A stretch of DNA of 47,835 bases from the NCBI GenBank assembly GCA_049999725.1, contig JBNGIS010017953.1:71011-118845 (forward strand), read 5' to 3'. The DNA comes from Haplomitrium mnioides (taxonomy: Eukaryota; Marchantiophyta; Haplomitriopsida; Calobryales). This document shows positions 22,401 to 33,049 of the stretch, piece by piece (position 1 is the stretch's first letter; the number at the start of each line of letters is the position of its first letter). Under the pieces are notes generated by a model. The model made no database searches. It had not been told where the DNA came from and saw nothing but the letters and a program-made list of their open reading frames with translations. The translations under genes and the position numbers were made by a program.

Positions 22401-24461
22401 GTGTCTTGATTAGCCTTCTTCTCTTTTCTTCTAGTTGGTTTAGTTCTTTTTACTTTTTTTAAGAGGAAGGGAGGGGGGACCAGAGGGGTGTATGTGCTTT
22501 GTTGGTTTTGATTTTGAGAGGTACTTTTTTTCTCTCTAGGTATTATGTTCTTTTAATTAAAATAATTCCTATTTTAGGAAGGTGGGTGTCCTCTAAACTA
22601 GTCTCGATCTCTATTCTATTCTTTGTTGTTCTCTACTATACTTATACATGCTTATATTTCTTACTCTTTCTTTGTATTTTGAAGATACTTATATGCAGAT
22701 AATTGAGGTGTTCTTGTTTTACTTTTGGGCTCTCATTAAGGTCAAAGACAAGATTAAAAGTTTGTTGGTCTAGAATAAAATTTCCATGTTACAGGCAAGT
22801 CACTACAAGTGTGGAAAATGGGATCTATGAGTTCTAACAAGAAATGCCTCTTTAGGCTTATGTACTACTTGAGAACATCCCTCCTACCAAATTAGAGGGT
22901 TTCTCATATCTTGAATTGAGAATTAAGACATTAGTTGAAGCCAACATTGTTACTGAGAGATTTTCTCCCTTCAATTATATTCATCGTATCAAGGCTCTAT
23001 TCTTTGGATGCCAAGGGTTTAAGGACTAAAAGAGACTAATAATCTTTAAGTCTCTTTTAGTTTCTTCTCATATTTCTTAATCTTGTTTTTTAATAGCTAT
23101 GAGGAGACTAAAAAGACTCTGACTAAAGCATTTAAAGTTCTCCAAACTTTAAATTTGTGTTCTAAACAAAGGTGTCATCTATTTTTGGAGTTTCTTACCT
23201 CATCATCTATAATAGTTTCTATTTTTCGTGTTAACTTGGAGCTTTAGTGTTTTATTTGAAGTGTCAATAGTCAATCAACATGGAATTGGTAAGCTTGGAG
23301 ATAGGTTTGCCTAGCTACAAACAAGTTTAGGCATTCTTTACCTTCTTCACTTACAAATTTTATCCTCTACAGGTATTATAATAGTGTTGATGCTAAACGT
23401 TATATCTATGGTCATGAATTATCAAGAGAATTTGCTTGAAGGTGGAGGAATGGAAGACGCTCAAAAAGGAAAGATTGGTTGAGCTTCCATTATGTTCTCT
23501 TTATATCATTGTCTCCGATCTCACACATACTTGGTTGAACCAAATTTTGCACTCAAGGATTATTTTGATTGTAAGAAAGATATAAACGTGATTTTTGAGT
23601 ATTTGTTATAGTACTAACACTTTAGTGAGTATGTTTGGAACAAAAGTTTTACTCTTGAACTAGATCTTGATTGAAAGATCTATATTGACCCTAAACAAGC
23701 TTGTTGGCATTATGTTGTCATATCTATACACCTTTGGAGTGAATCATCATAAAACCACCTCCTTCACCATAGAGTGTTGCCTTCAAAGCATTTTGCTGAT
23801 CACTATGTGCAATGAAAATTTATATTTACCTCACTACTTATGCACTACTTTCTTGCTTTTCTAATGAGCTCTAACAAGAATGAGGATTATAGAAAAAAAT
23901 TTAACCACCAAATTTTGAGTGGGTTTTTCACACGCTCGAGGTACTACTTTATTTGGTCACTCATTGAGTCATTTTTAATTTTCTCCAGCTTTAGGTTGAG
24001 TAGGTAGAAAGAATTAGAGGAAAATTGGGATCGAGCTCAAAATGTTGATATTCTTAAAGTAGAGCTAGCTAAGAGCACATATGAGTTGCCTATTTATTTA
24101 AATAATCATGTTACTGTGTGGTTGAGTACTTTAATCTAGCATCCATCTAGAATTCTTTCGTTCAATTTTGTTTTTTAAGATAGGCGCTAAATTGATTGAG
24201 CACATTCTAGCTCATTATTGAAGATGACTATGAGAGACTCATTCAGAAAGAAAAGAAACTAAGATTCTTGCAGTTGCTTGCAATGAAAATTGTTAATGCT
24301 TTCTAGCATGTACACTCTTTATTTATGCTTTTGCCTTTTGTTCATCCTCCATGATCCATACCTACTTTCATTTGTAGACTAATATTAGGTAGGATGTTGT
24401 GGATACAAGATGAATACATTATGTGCCAACCATATCTTGATTCTATGCAAGTATGTAATTG
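22401..24461. other. Gene-free AT-rich sequence
   Basis: No protein family is recognisable. A MITE-like segment lies at about 22998-23173 (separate entry). The segment at 23210-23262 is similar to the 67-bp tandem unit at 36183-36316 on the far side of the large LTR element (shared GAGCTTTAGTGTTTTATTTGAAG-like block), so the two flanks share an old repeat family. Confidence 0.45.
22998..23173. mobile_element. MITE-like inverted-repeat segment
   Basis: Ends resemble each other as inverted repeats (left TATTCTTTGGATGCCAAGG; right complement CACCTTTGTTTAGAACACA). The inside contains AAAAGAGACT...AGTCTCTTTT (about 23027-23056) and AGGAGACTAAAAAGACTCT. This TTTGGATNCCAAGGGACTAAAA style is familiar from small hAT-like plant MITEs. 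I could not fix a target duplication. Confidence 0.35.
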
Positions 24462-24466
24462 TTGCA
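24462..24466. repeat. Left target-site duplication TTGCA
   Basis: TTGCA immediately before the LTR TG matches TTGCA at 34930-34934 immediately after the other LTR's CA. Confidence 0.93.
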
Positions 24467-25073
24467 TGTCGCTCCCCTATTTCAGGCCTTAACCTTTTCA
24501 GGCCCTATTTTGAGTGCAGGGGAGGACAGGTTTACGGGCTTTCAGGTTCTTTTCTGAGATGGTCGCTTGCCAGTTACCACTTTCAGACTCTTCCTCTCCT
24601 TACAGGTCTTATATGCATTTCTCACTCTTCTTCTTCTTTCACTCAAGTCAGTCATTCAACCATCCCCAAGTCCACATCCATCACCCTCCAGCTAGTTTGT
24701 GTGTAATTCCTGCACTTTATTCCAAGGGCCCAATGACTCAGACCCTGCCACCTTATTCATGCTTGGGGCAAAATGGGTGCTGGTGACCTGCACCACTAAA
24801 CAATACAAAAGACTGGACTCCCCCTCTCAGGGTTGTCACAGAGCTGGAACAGATTATCCTAACTATCCTAATGCACTAAGTCCTAATCTATGCAACCGAA
24901 TCAGACCAGAGAGCATCTACCCCCATGATGCCAAACTTGTGTCAAGGGATTGGACTCCCCCTTCAAGGCTGTTCCCAGGGTCTGCTCAGCTGATCTATGT
25001 CTTCTAATCTAATGAACCTACAGAACTTCAATGCAGAATTCAAATCTAATCTACACATATATGAACAAACAAA

Positions 25074-25079
25074 TTTATA
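25074..25079 (-). promoter_or_regulatory. Likely TATA box of the 3' LTR
   Basis: The minus strand reads GTGTATAAATTTG, a good plant TATA box, at the point where the conserved R-U5 part begins. The same site in the other LTR is 31766-31771. Transcription would start roughly 30 bp downstream, giving an R-U5 of about 580 bp. The position relative to R is inferred. Confidence 0.55.
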
Positions 25080-25433
25080 CACTATGTGCAAGAGAAAACA
25101 GAGTCCTTGAAGGCCCTCTCGATTTCTACCAAATGATACTTCCCTTATGAGTCCCGCTGCCTTACAACCTGCAGCCCAGCAACCCACACACCCTCTTCTC
25201 CAGAGAGTTTTTTAACTTCCCTCGCGAGAAGCCCCGCTTTTACTTCTTCAAGCTAGGAAGAGAGTTTCTTTGACTTCCACCTCTGGAAGATAGCTTTACC
25301 AGCTGCAAGTAGCCCACTCCACCCTCGAGCCTCGACGGGTCATCCCACGCAGTGCGCATGCACTAGCACAACCCCCCCCCTCTCTTAGCTCCACTTGAAG
25401 AAACACACCAGAGTGTACTCCGAACACTCTAGG

Positions 25434-25443
25434 NNNNNNNNNN
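25434..25443. other. Assembly gap of 10 N inside the 3' LTR
   Basis: Here the sequence reads ACTCTAGG, ten N, GATGCAC. In the other LTR the same place reads ACTCTAGG-TT-GATGCAC (around 32115-32130). The true missing sequence is probably about 2 bp. Confidence 0.95.
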
Positions 25444-25460
25444 GATGCACTTGCACAAGG

Positions 25461-26075
25461 AAATGTCGAGACACTCCAAGCTCCTCACTTGGCAGCCTCT
25501 CCTTAGTTCTCGGCAGGTCGAAATCCCTTCAAACTATCGTATGAGTAACCCTTCGCTCTGGTCCACTGGCAAGGATGAGGTCACCTGCATCGTCCGAGGA
25601 TCTAGAGCTCCTCACTCTGCAATCCTCGGCGCCCCTCCAGTCCTCCTCTAAATCCCCCTGGCCCCCTAGAGCTAGTACCTCTGCTTCACGTAGTCCTCAA
25701 TGAATTCTCACCAATGCCTTACTATGCACGATTCCCTTTTCTTGTTATTGCTGTCACGCCCCGCAATCGCCTGTGAAACGTCGAGACAACTCCAAGCTCC
25801 TCACTTGGCAGACCAAGAATTCCTTTGATCTATCGTATCAATAACCCTCCTCTCTCGTCCACTGACAAGGATGAGGTCACGTGGATTGCCCGAGCATCCC
25901 GAGCTCCTCACTCTGCAATCCTCGGCGCCCCTCAAGTCCTCCTCTAAATCCCCCTTGCCTCATGGAGCTAGTACCTCTGCTTCATGTAGCTCCTCACTGA
26001 ATCCTCACCCCTGTCTTACCATGCGCGATTCTTGTGCCTCGCATCGCTATCGCGTCTAGCAATTTCCCGTGTATC
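25461..26075 (-). repeat. Tandem duplication of a roughly 315-bp unit in LTR U3 (3' LTR)
   Basis: Unit 1 starts AAATGTCGAGACACTCCAAG (25461) and unit 2 starts AAACGTCGAGACAACTCCAAG (25776). Both go on through TCCTCACTTGGCAG, AAGGATGAGGTCAC, GAGCTCCTCACTCTGCAATC and CTCCTCTAAATCCCC. The units differ at many positions, so the duplication is older than the insertion. In the 5' LTR the matching units start at 32142 and 32358. Confidence 0.85.
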
Positions 26076-26445
26076 AACATGAAAGAATTCTAAGGTCGTC
26101 GATGTATACTCCCCTCGCACGCTGCCTTCTCGAGCCCGATCCGCAAAATAGTCGCTAATCCCGTTAGCTCGGAATAGGGGACAACGACGCGTGGCTTCAC
26201 TGTTCGGTAATCCCGTTACCATGGAATTGGAGAAGGCGTCGCGTGTCCTGCAGTTGGCCGAGAAAAAGACAAGGTCAACGGTAACTTCAACGGGGAGCTC
26301 CGAGGAATCTTGTGGGAAGAGATTCTGCATATTCTTGCAGAACCAAGTCTGAAGAGGCTCTTCGGAGCCGAGTTCCAAGTGCCCCACAGAACCCACTCCA
26401 TAGAATCCCACAGATTCCCCCGTAGATCCCTCTTTCTTCTCCTCG

Positions 26446-26880
26446 CGCGACGTTGTCTGCTGCATCGCCATCTGACGCCGCCCCGCAAGGGGGTAGACTG
26501 ACTGTCGCCCGAGGTCCGATGAACTCCTCTCCTTGTGCCGCGTGTCTTGTGAGTTGCTTTCGGGGCCTTGGAGTCGCCACGTCCTCCGAAGAGCGTTGTC
26601 CGACGCCGCTCCGCAAAGGGGTCGGCGGGCCATCGGCTGACTCCCTTCCGAGGTTGACCCTCAGAACCCTCTGTATGCTTCCCAAGGCGCCACGTCGTCC
26701 GAAGGCTGCCATCCGATGCCGCCCCGCAAAGGGATAGGCGGACCATCGCGCGGACCCTTCTTCCGAAGTTGACTTTCAGAAACCTTACCTTGCTCCCTAG
26801 CGTACCATGTTTTCGAAGCCCTCCCGCAAACTCCCTACGCTCGTCACTTCATCCGAAGAGCCGTTGCGGACTTACCCTGC
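26446..26880 (-). repeat. Tandem repeat of about 113 bp in LTR U3 (3' LTR)
   Basis: Three to four diverged units contain CCACGTC(C/G)TCCGAAG, then CCGACGCCGC.CCGCAAAGGG, CTTCCGAAGTTGACC and GCTTCCCAAGGCG. Unit starts lie near 26446, 26575, 26687 and 26801. The CpG-rich, repeated content suggests enhancer-like U3 repeats, as in other plant LTRs. This function is inference. Confidence 0.75.
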
Positions 26881-28335
26881 TCGCCGAATAAGAAATGTGT
26901 CGATGTCCTCGTTTCGTCGTACCTTCAAAGTAAGAACTACGCATGCGCTCGACGCTGTCTTCATTAACACTTCCCAAAGCTCGCTATAAAAACTACTAGA
27001 CCCTTTCGGACTGTTCGCCCCATTCGAACTTTTGGATGTCGGCCGCACCCCGTCAAACTTTCACCCTTCTGGTTGCTGAAGCAGCAAAGAGTCACCCTTT
27101 TGGCGCCACTAGCTCCTCCGTCGATCGCACCGGCATTAGCTTCATTTTTCGGCCGCCCTCATCTTGCTCGCTGATTCGCCGATAGATTGTCCTTTCGCCG
27201 TACCCCTCGTTTCCCCCCACCGAATAGGGGCCATATCGCCAATCTGGCTTAGCCTTCTTCTCGTTGGACGGTTTGCGATGGATTGCCGTTTCACTACTGA
27301 TGCGCATCGTTTGAACCGGATTGCCGATGAGTTGCCTTTTCGCCTTCACTCGCTCTTATTTGGCCAATTCGGTGATCTGTCTCCCTTTTGGCTCTCCTAT
27401 GTGTTTCCTCTTGACGGATCTACGCTAAGTCATCCCTTCGGCTTCCCCGCTCCTCCTCTGCTTGGATCTCCGATAGATCACCCTTCTAGCACTCGCCCAT
27501 TTTCCTTCGGCCAGATCTCTGATAAGTCACGGTTTCAGGCCCTCATCCTTGAACCCCTGTTGGTTTCCTTGTGGATCCCTCTTAACCGGGGTCCCCACGT
27601 TGTAAGACGGATCGGAACCTCATTAAGTAGGCTCCCCACTTAGGGAGGCGCATGTCCGCAGATCCGCGGGCCTCCTGGTGCCGCCACCTCATCCGTGGAA
27701 TCCCGCGAAAGGCTTCAAAGACACCACGTCATCTGTAGAATCTCCCGGGACCTTTCTGGGACTCCACTCTTTCGTCAAGATTCGCAGACTCAAATGGAGC
27801 GTTCGATCGGCTCTTGCAGGGCTCGCTCTTGCTTGCGGGATCAAGGTGTCCCTCTTCCTTGGCCTTGCTCGCCCTCGTGACAATCTCACCTCCTCCTTTC
27901 AGCTCTTGATCCTTGCTTCCCGATTTGAGGCCGCTGTAGGACCCCCGCGATTTGTCTTTCTTTGGAGTGCCTTCGGATTTCCTTGTTGTTGATCCGTTCT
28001 TCTTCCTCCTACGATCGCCTCACCATAGGTGGCTGCTCTATTCCTTCTCCCCATGCTCCGATCCCCGCATCCTCCTTAGGCACACAGATTCTCGCTGGCG
28101 TGCTTTGAATTTGAAAATGGGGCCCCTCCCCTGGCTGGCGATCACTACTCTCTCCTCGTCTCTTCCGCCATGATCCTGTTTCCCTCATAGGAATCATGCG
28201 CCTTGCTCTTAGTAGCTGTTTGAGGTAATCAGTTGTTCCTGAGAGGCCTTCACACTCGCAAAGGGGACATATTGCCAATGGTGCTTCTGATTTTGTGCAT
28301 TCAGCTTTAGTGCTCCAAACCACTGGCTGACATAA

Positions 28336-28345
28336 CTCTCCCTTC
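28336..28345 (-). promoter_or_regulatory. Polypurine tract of the TR-GAG element
   Basis: The minus strand reads GAAGGGAGAG followed by TTA and the LTR start TGTCAGCC. It primes plus-strand synthesis at the 3' LTR. Confidence 0.75.
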
Positions 28346-28467
28346 AAGTGTGAAGCGTCCCCGCGAACACACTTCTTCTCCCTCAATTTTCTGGTGCCTC
28401 TACTGCTGGTCGCTGGCTCGACTCTGTAACTCCTACAAAACAACCCCACGAAACACCCCCCAACAAA

Positions 28468-28492
28468 ACACACACTCACACACACACACACA
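28468..28492. repeat. (CA)n microsatellite
   Basis: About 12 CA units with one T interruption, in the short non-coding stretch between the protease-like region and the PPT. Confidence 0.9.
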
Positions 28493-28526
28493 ACTTACCT
28501 GCGATTGCTGGACACCCTTGATGGGG

Positions 28527-29406
28527 TCAAATTGGGCGCTTTTTTGTCTCTTGATCTTCAAAACTCCTCAATTTGTCGAAGTGCCCCCTAGTGTCCCCAC
28601 CGTTGGCCCCATCTGCCGTTGATTCTTTCCACTGGTGCTCTAGTTCGTCGCAGATGGATAATTCCCGTTGGTGGACAGACACCACACCCTCCTCCAACAG
28701 ATCCTCCTCTATTGCTTCACTCACCACTTGTACCCAGTAGTGGTACTCCGAGTCCTCTTCTTCATCGGACCACACAGTCATACTCTGCCTCAAGCTGCGT
28801 TTCCTCCAAGTGAGGAACTAGACCATAGTGCACTGTTGTTTTGTCGGGGCCGAACACCAATGTGGAGTTCCTCCAGTTGTGCATTACTCTGGCCCCATAT
28901 AGCCACAGCCTTCCTATTAACACTGGGTAAGGAGAAGTCCTGACGGGTTGCATTACCAGATAATTCAATTTGAACTCTTTTTCCCTTATGAAGGTTGGAC
29001 TTTGGAGGAGAGAGCCCAATGGCTTTACTCGCAACCCATCCACCAGCCTCATGATCCTAGTTGTCGGCTGGAATTCTGTGAATCCCAGAGCTCCCACCTT
29101 GGGTAGCCTCTTCCTCCTCTTCGCACCCATCAGCAATTCACGGAGCTGTCTCCGATACAATGGGCTATTCTTGATGGGTTGGCTCACTATGGCCGTGACA
29201 TGACAATTTCTGATGTCCGCTTGAATGTTGTAGAGGGTGGCTTTTGTCACCTCTTCCGCAGCTGCAACCTCCTTGATCTCTCCTGGATCCCTCCTTGTTG
29301 CTTTCGAACCCCCTTGAAGGTTTCTTCTATTGCCTGCTCTTCTTCGAGAGCCTCCAGAGCCTCCAATTGCCTCTTTACATGGTCCTGCTGCTCCGGGTAG
29401 AACCAT
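28527..29406 (-). pseudogene. Gypsy-type retropepsin-like region and acidic tail
   Basis: The minus frame ending at 28762 contains FTEFQPTTRIMRLVDGLRVK followed by PLGSLLQSPTFI, KLNYLVMQP and YPVLIGRLWLYGARVMHNWR. These are the familiar second-half motifs of plant gypsy proteases (RVKPLG; P.LLGRPWL...IHDW). The N-terminal catalytic D-(S/T)-G block, expected just before LGFTEFQP, is not visible. The reading then shifts frame at about 28780 into an acidic tail (SDEEEDSEYHYWVQVVSEAI) ending at 28527. A further shift near 29250-29330 separates it from the gag frame. No RT follows. Confidence 0.75.
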
Positions 29407-30977
29407 TTCGGATTATCCCTCCGATAATTAGAATCATCGCGTGGTGAGGTCGCTCGAGCCACTTCATGCTTAGCTCTTTGCTCGGCCTTCCTCCCGCTTC
29501 TCTTCTTGGCCTTTGCCCTTGCTCGGGTCACCACCCAGAAACACTCCTCGGAAGTTGGCATCTCCCAGCCCGGCAATTCTGCTTCCTCCTCCATTTCTAG
29601 AGTAATTATATTGACAACTGCGAGGGGAGGAGGATTTGCACTTGGTCAAGGAGCAGCATCAGGCCTTCTGGTCGGGCAATTCATGGCCACATGCCCCTCT
29701 GTTTTGCATTGGGAAGGTGGTTGGCCATAACTACTCTTCCGCGGCTCCGGACAGCTCGATGAAATGTGGCCTGGTTGGCCACAATTCTAGCAGACCATAA
29801 TTGTCGTTCGGGGAGGCCGATTTGCAGTCCACTGAGTCATAGGTCTTGTGTTCACTCTTGCATGCCTACTCAGAATTGTTCGAGTTCCCACACTGATCTA
29901 ATATGTTGTGTCTTGGACCTCCTCCAAGACGTACTCGACTTCCTCCCTGATGTACTCTGGTGCTTCTTCCCTCATATAGTGCACAATATTTGTGTCGTTT
30001 GGACATTCCTGGGGGGAATGCCCGTGCTGCTTGCACCTGGCGCACCAGACACCAACTCTTCTGGTTGGCAGGGGCTTGCCATCCGGCTTAATTCTTGCCA
30101 AGAGTATGTTCATCGCCTCCATCTTGGCACTCAGCTCCTCAATTCGATCTCTCCTCACTGACTTCTTGCTCACCTCGGGTTCGGGTTCAGCTTTCTTGTA
30201 CCTCTCTTTGCTGGCGCCCTTGCGATGACTACTCTCCTTTGCCTGCTTCTTCTTCTTCAGGTCCTTCTTCTTCTTCTTCTTCCTGGATGACCGGTCCTCC
30301 TCTGAGCTGCTGCTGCTGGACTTATTCTCGCTTTCCGAGGAGGACTCGGAACTGTGATCCGTCTCCTCGTCACATTTCGATGTGTCCGAAGAATCATCAG
30401 AGTCATACTTGGACCTTGCCTTCCTTCAGGAACTGATGGTAGCAGCCTTCACATGCGATCTTGTTGCATTGACTACATCCTCGAGAGTCTATGGATCCGT
30501 TTGGCGCACCTAGGTCCCAATTCCTCTAGGGAGCGCTATTAAGAACCACACTGTGAGCATTTCGTATGTGGTTGGAGGGTTCAGCTTTCTCGCCACCTTC
30601 TTGAAACGTTGGAGAAACATCCTCACAAACTCCTTCTTCTTCATCTTTAGCTGACCCATCTTGATCAACGCCTCAGTTTCTTCCCCATTCCCACGGAACT
30701 CCGCTGTGAAGGCCGCCTTGAATGCATGCCAGTCCCTTTTTACATTGTCTGGCAGGTCCTTGTACTAGGGCTAGGCCTCTCCCTTTAGAACTGCTGGCAG
30801 GATGCCAATCTTGACATGGGCTTCCCCATTTGCTGCTGCAGTGTTCTCAAGGTCATCCAGCCATGCATCTGGGTCATCCTTCGGGCATCCCTTGAAGAAC
30901 TTGTATTTGAACCTTCCCCGAAGCCCAGAAGGTGGTATTGGGTTGGCCATCTCTCCACTAGCCACTGCCACTTCCAC
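29247..30977 (-). pseudogene. Gypsy-like gag of the TR-GAG element, stop-riddled but in frame
   Basis: One frame runs from Met at 30977 to 29247 without an indel. It contains a capsid core (RFKYKFFKGCPKDDPDAWLD; WHAFKAAFTAEF; FVRMFLQRFKKVARKLNPPT), a Ser/Glu-rich stretch and then a Lys-rich stretch (about 30180-30410), and a zinc knuckle CX2CX4HX4C (CARCKQHGHSPQEC). A second knuckle has a stop inside it (C-stop-NC....H....C, about 29757-29795), and a partial third is CKTEGHVAMNC. In-frame stops lie at 30771, 30765, 30510, 30489, 30426, 29898, 29787 and 29646: six TAG, two TGA, no TAA. Gag would form the RNA-packaging particle. The Met at 31155 upstream belongs to another frame. Confidence 0.85.
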
Positions 30978-31131
30978 CTAGGGGTTCCTTCCTTCCGCCA
31001 CTCTTCCTCAATAGACTCAACCCCCAGTTGCTCTGTTTCTCGAAAGCAACCTTCTCACAGACTGACTTAAGTCTCTTGCACACAAAGTGGTCTTTCTGGT
31101 TCAAGTTGGTCTCAGGTTTTTTCAAACCATT

Positions 31132-31150
31132 GGCCCTCCTTCTAGCGCCA
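31132..31150 (-). promoter_or_regulatory. Primer-binding site of the TR-GAG element
   Basis: The minus strand reads TGGCGCTAGAAGGAGGGCC, starting 8 nt after the 5' LTR end. TGGCGC starts are common in plant gypsy elements and pair with a tRNA 3' end of form GCGCCA. I cannot assign the tRNA with certainty. Confidence 0.65.
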
Positions 31151-31765
31151 AACATTTATGTCGCTCCCCTATTTTAGGCCTTAACCTTTTCAGACCCTGT
31201 TTTGAGTGCAGGAGAGGACAGGTTTACGGGCTTTCAGGTTCTTTTCTGAGATGGCTCCTTGCTAGTTACCACTTTTAGACCTCAAGGACTCTTCCTCTCC
31301 TTACAGGCCTTATATGCATTTCTCACTCTTCTTCTTCTTTCACTCAAGTTAGTCATTCAACCATCCCTAGGTCCACATCCATCACCCCCCAACTAGTTTG
31401 TGTGTAATTCCTGCACTTTATTCCAAGGGCCCAATAACTCAGACCTTGCCACCTTATTCATGCTTGGGGCAAAATAGATGTTGGTGACTTGCACCACTGA
31501 ACAATACAAAAGACTGGACTCCCCCTCTCAGGGTTGTCACAGAGCTGGAACAGATTATCCTAATGCACTAAGTCCTAATCTATGCAACAGAATCATAACA
31601 GAGAGCATTTACCCTAAGGATGCCAAACTTGTGTCAAGGGATTGGACTCCCCCTTCAAGGTTGCTCCCAGGGTTTGCTCAACTGATCTGTGTCTCATAAT
31701 CTAATGAACCTACAAAACTTCAATGCAGAATTCAAATCTAATCTACACATATATGAACAAACAAA

Positions 31766-31771
31766 TTTATA
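31766..31771 (-). promoter_or_regulatory. Likely TATA box of the 5' LTR
   Basis: The minus strand reads GTGTATAAATTTG, identical to the 3' LTR site, about 610 bp before the LTR end. It is the best candidate for the promoter that made the genomic RNA. Confidence 0.55.
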
Positions 31772-32141
31772 CACTATGTGCAAGAGAAAACAGAGTCCTT
31801 GAAGGCCCTCTCGATTTCTACCAAATGATACTTCCCTTATGAGTCCCACTGCCTTACAACCTGCAGCCCAGCAACCCACACACCCTCTTCTCCAGATAGT
31901 TTTTTAACTTCCCTCGTGAGAAGCCCTGCTTTTACTTCTTCAAGCTAGGAAGAGAGTTTCTTTGACTTCCACCTCTGGAAGACAGCTTTACGAGCTGCAA
32001 GTAGCCCACTCCACCCTCGAGCCTTGACGGGTCATCCCGCGCAGTGCGCAGGCACTAGCATAGCCCCCCTCTCTCAGCTCCACTTGAAGAAACACACCAG
32101 AGTGTACTCCGAACACTCTAGGTTGATGCACTTGCACAAGG

Positions 32142-32670
32142 AAATGTCGAGACACTCCAAGCTCCTCACTTAGCAGCCTCTCCTTAGTTCTCGGCAAGTC
32201 GCAATCCCTTCAAACTATCGTATCAGAAACCCTCTGCTCTAGTCCGCCGGCAAGGATGAGGTCACCTAGATCGCCCGAGCATCCAGAGCTCCTCACTCTG
32301 CAATCCTCGGCGATTCCCTTTTCTTATTATTGCTGTCGCACTCCACAATCGCCCGTGAAAAGTTGAGACGACTCCAAGCTCCTCACTTGGCAGCCTCTCC
32401 TTATTTCTTGACAGACCAAGAATTCCTTCGAGTTATTGTATTAGTAACCCTCCTCTCTGGTCCACCGGCAGGGATGAGGTCACTAGGATCGCCCGAGCAT
32501 CCAGAGCTCCTCACTCTGCAATCCTTGGCGCCCCTCCAGTCCTCCTCTAAATCCCCCTAGCCTCCTGGAGCTAATACCTCTGCTTCACATAGCTCCTCAC
32601 TGAATCCTCACCTCTGCTTTACCATGCGCGATTCTAGTGCCTCGCATCGCTATCGCGTCCAGCAATTGCC
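32142..32670 (-). repeat. Tandem duplication in 5' LTR U3, first unit shortened
   Basis: The unit starts are 216 bp apart here (32142 and 32358) against 315 bp in the other LTR, because about 99 bp is missing from the first unit. The second unit is full length. Confidence 0.8.
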
Positions 32671-33049
32671 TTTGTATCAACCTGAAAGAATTCGAAGGTC
32701 GTCAATGTATACTCCCCTCGCGCGCTGCCTTCTCGAGCCCAATCCGCAAAACAGTTGTTAATCTTGTTAGCTCGGAATATGAGACGACAACGCATGGTTT
32801 CACTGTTCGGTAATCTCATTACCACGAAATGGGAGAAGGCGCCGCGTGTCTTGCAGTTAGCCGAGAAAAAGACAAAGTCAACAGTAACTTCAACGGGGAG
32901 CTCTGAGGAATCTAACGGGAAGAGATTCCACAGATTCTCGTAGAACTAAGTCCAAAGAGGCTTTTCGGAGCCGAGTTTTGAAGTGCCCCAGGGAATCCAC
33001 TCCACGGAATCCCATAGATTCCCCCGTAGATCCCTCTTTTTTCTCCTTG

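Larger units (their letters stand above)
24467..28332 (-). repeat. 3' LTR, 3866 bp
   Basis: It aligns over its full length to 31159-34929. The minus strand starts TGTCAGCCAGTGG at 28332 and ends GGGGAGCGACA at 24467. It contains a 10-N gap (25434-25443), a 315-bp tandem duplication and a roughly 113-bp tandem array in U3. It is GC-rich and CpG-rich in U3 (about 25200-27700), unlike the AT-rich flanks. Differences from the other LTR are mostly C/T or G/A, many at CpG. Confidence 0.95.

Noticed and set aside
22499-22702. Hydrophobic 67-codon frame resembling a membrane protein
   Set aside because: T-rich DNA encodes Leu/Phe/Ile runs by chance; no family pattern or start context.
26016-28173. 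Many open frames of 60-205 codons in the GC-rich LTR
   Set aside because: They overlap in several frames on both strands, have no known domain and lie in LTR U3, where few stops are expected because of base composition.
31141-31155. ATG at 31155 as the gag start
   Set aside because: That frame overlaps the PBS and ends at 30958 in a different frame from the gag core; the Met at 30977 is in frame with all gag motifs.
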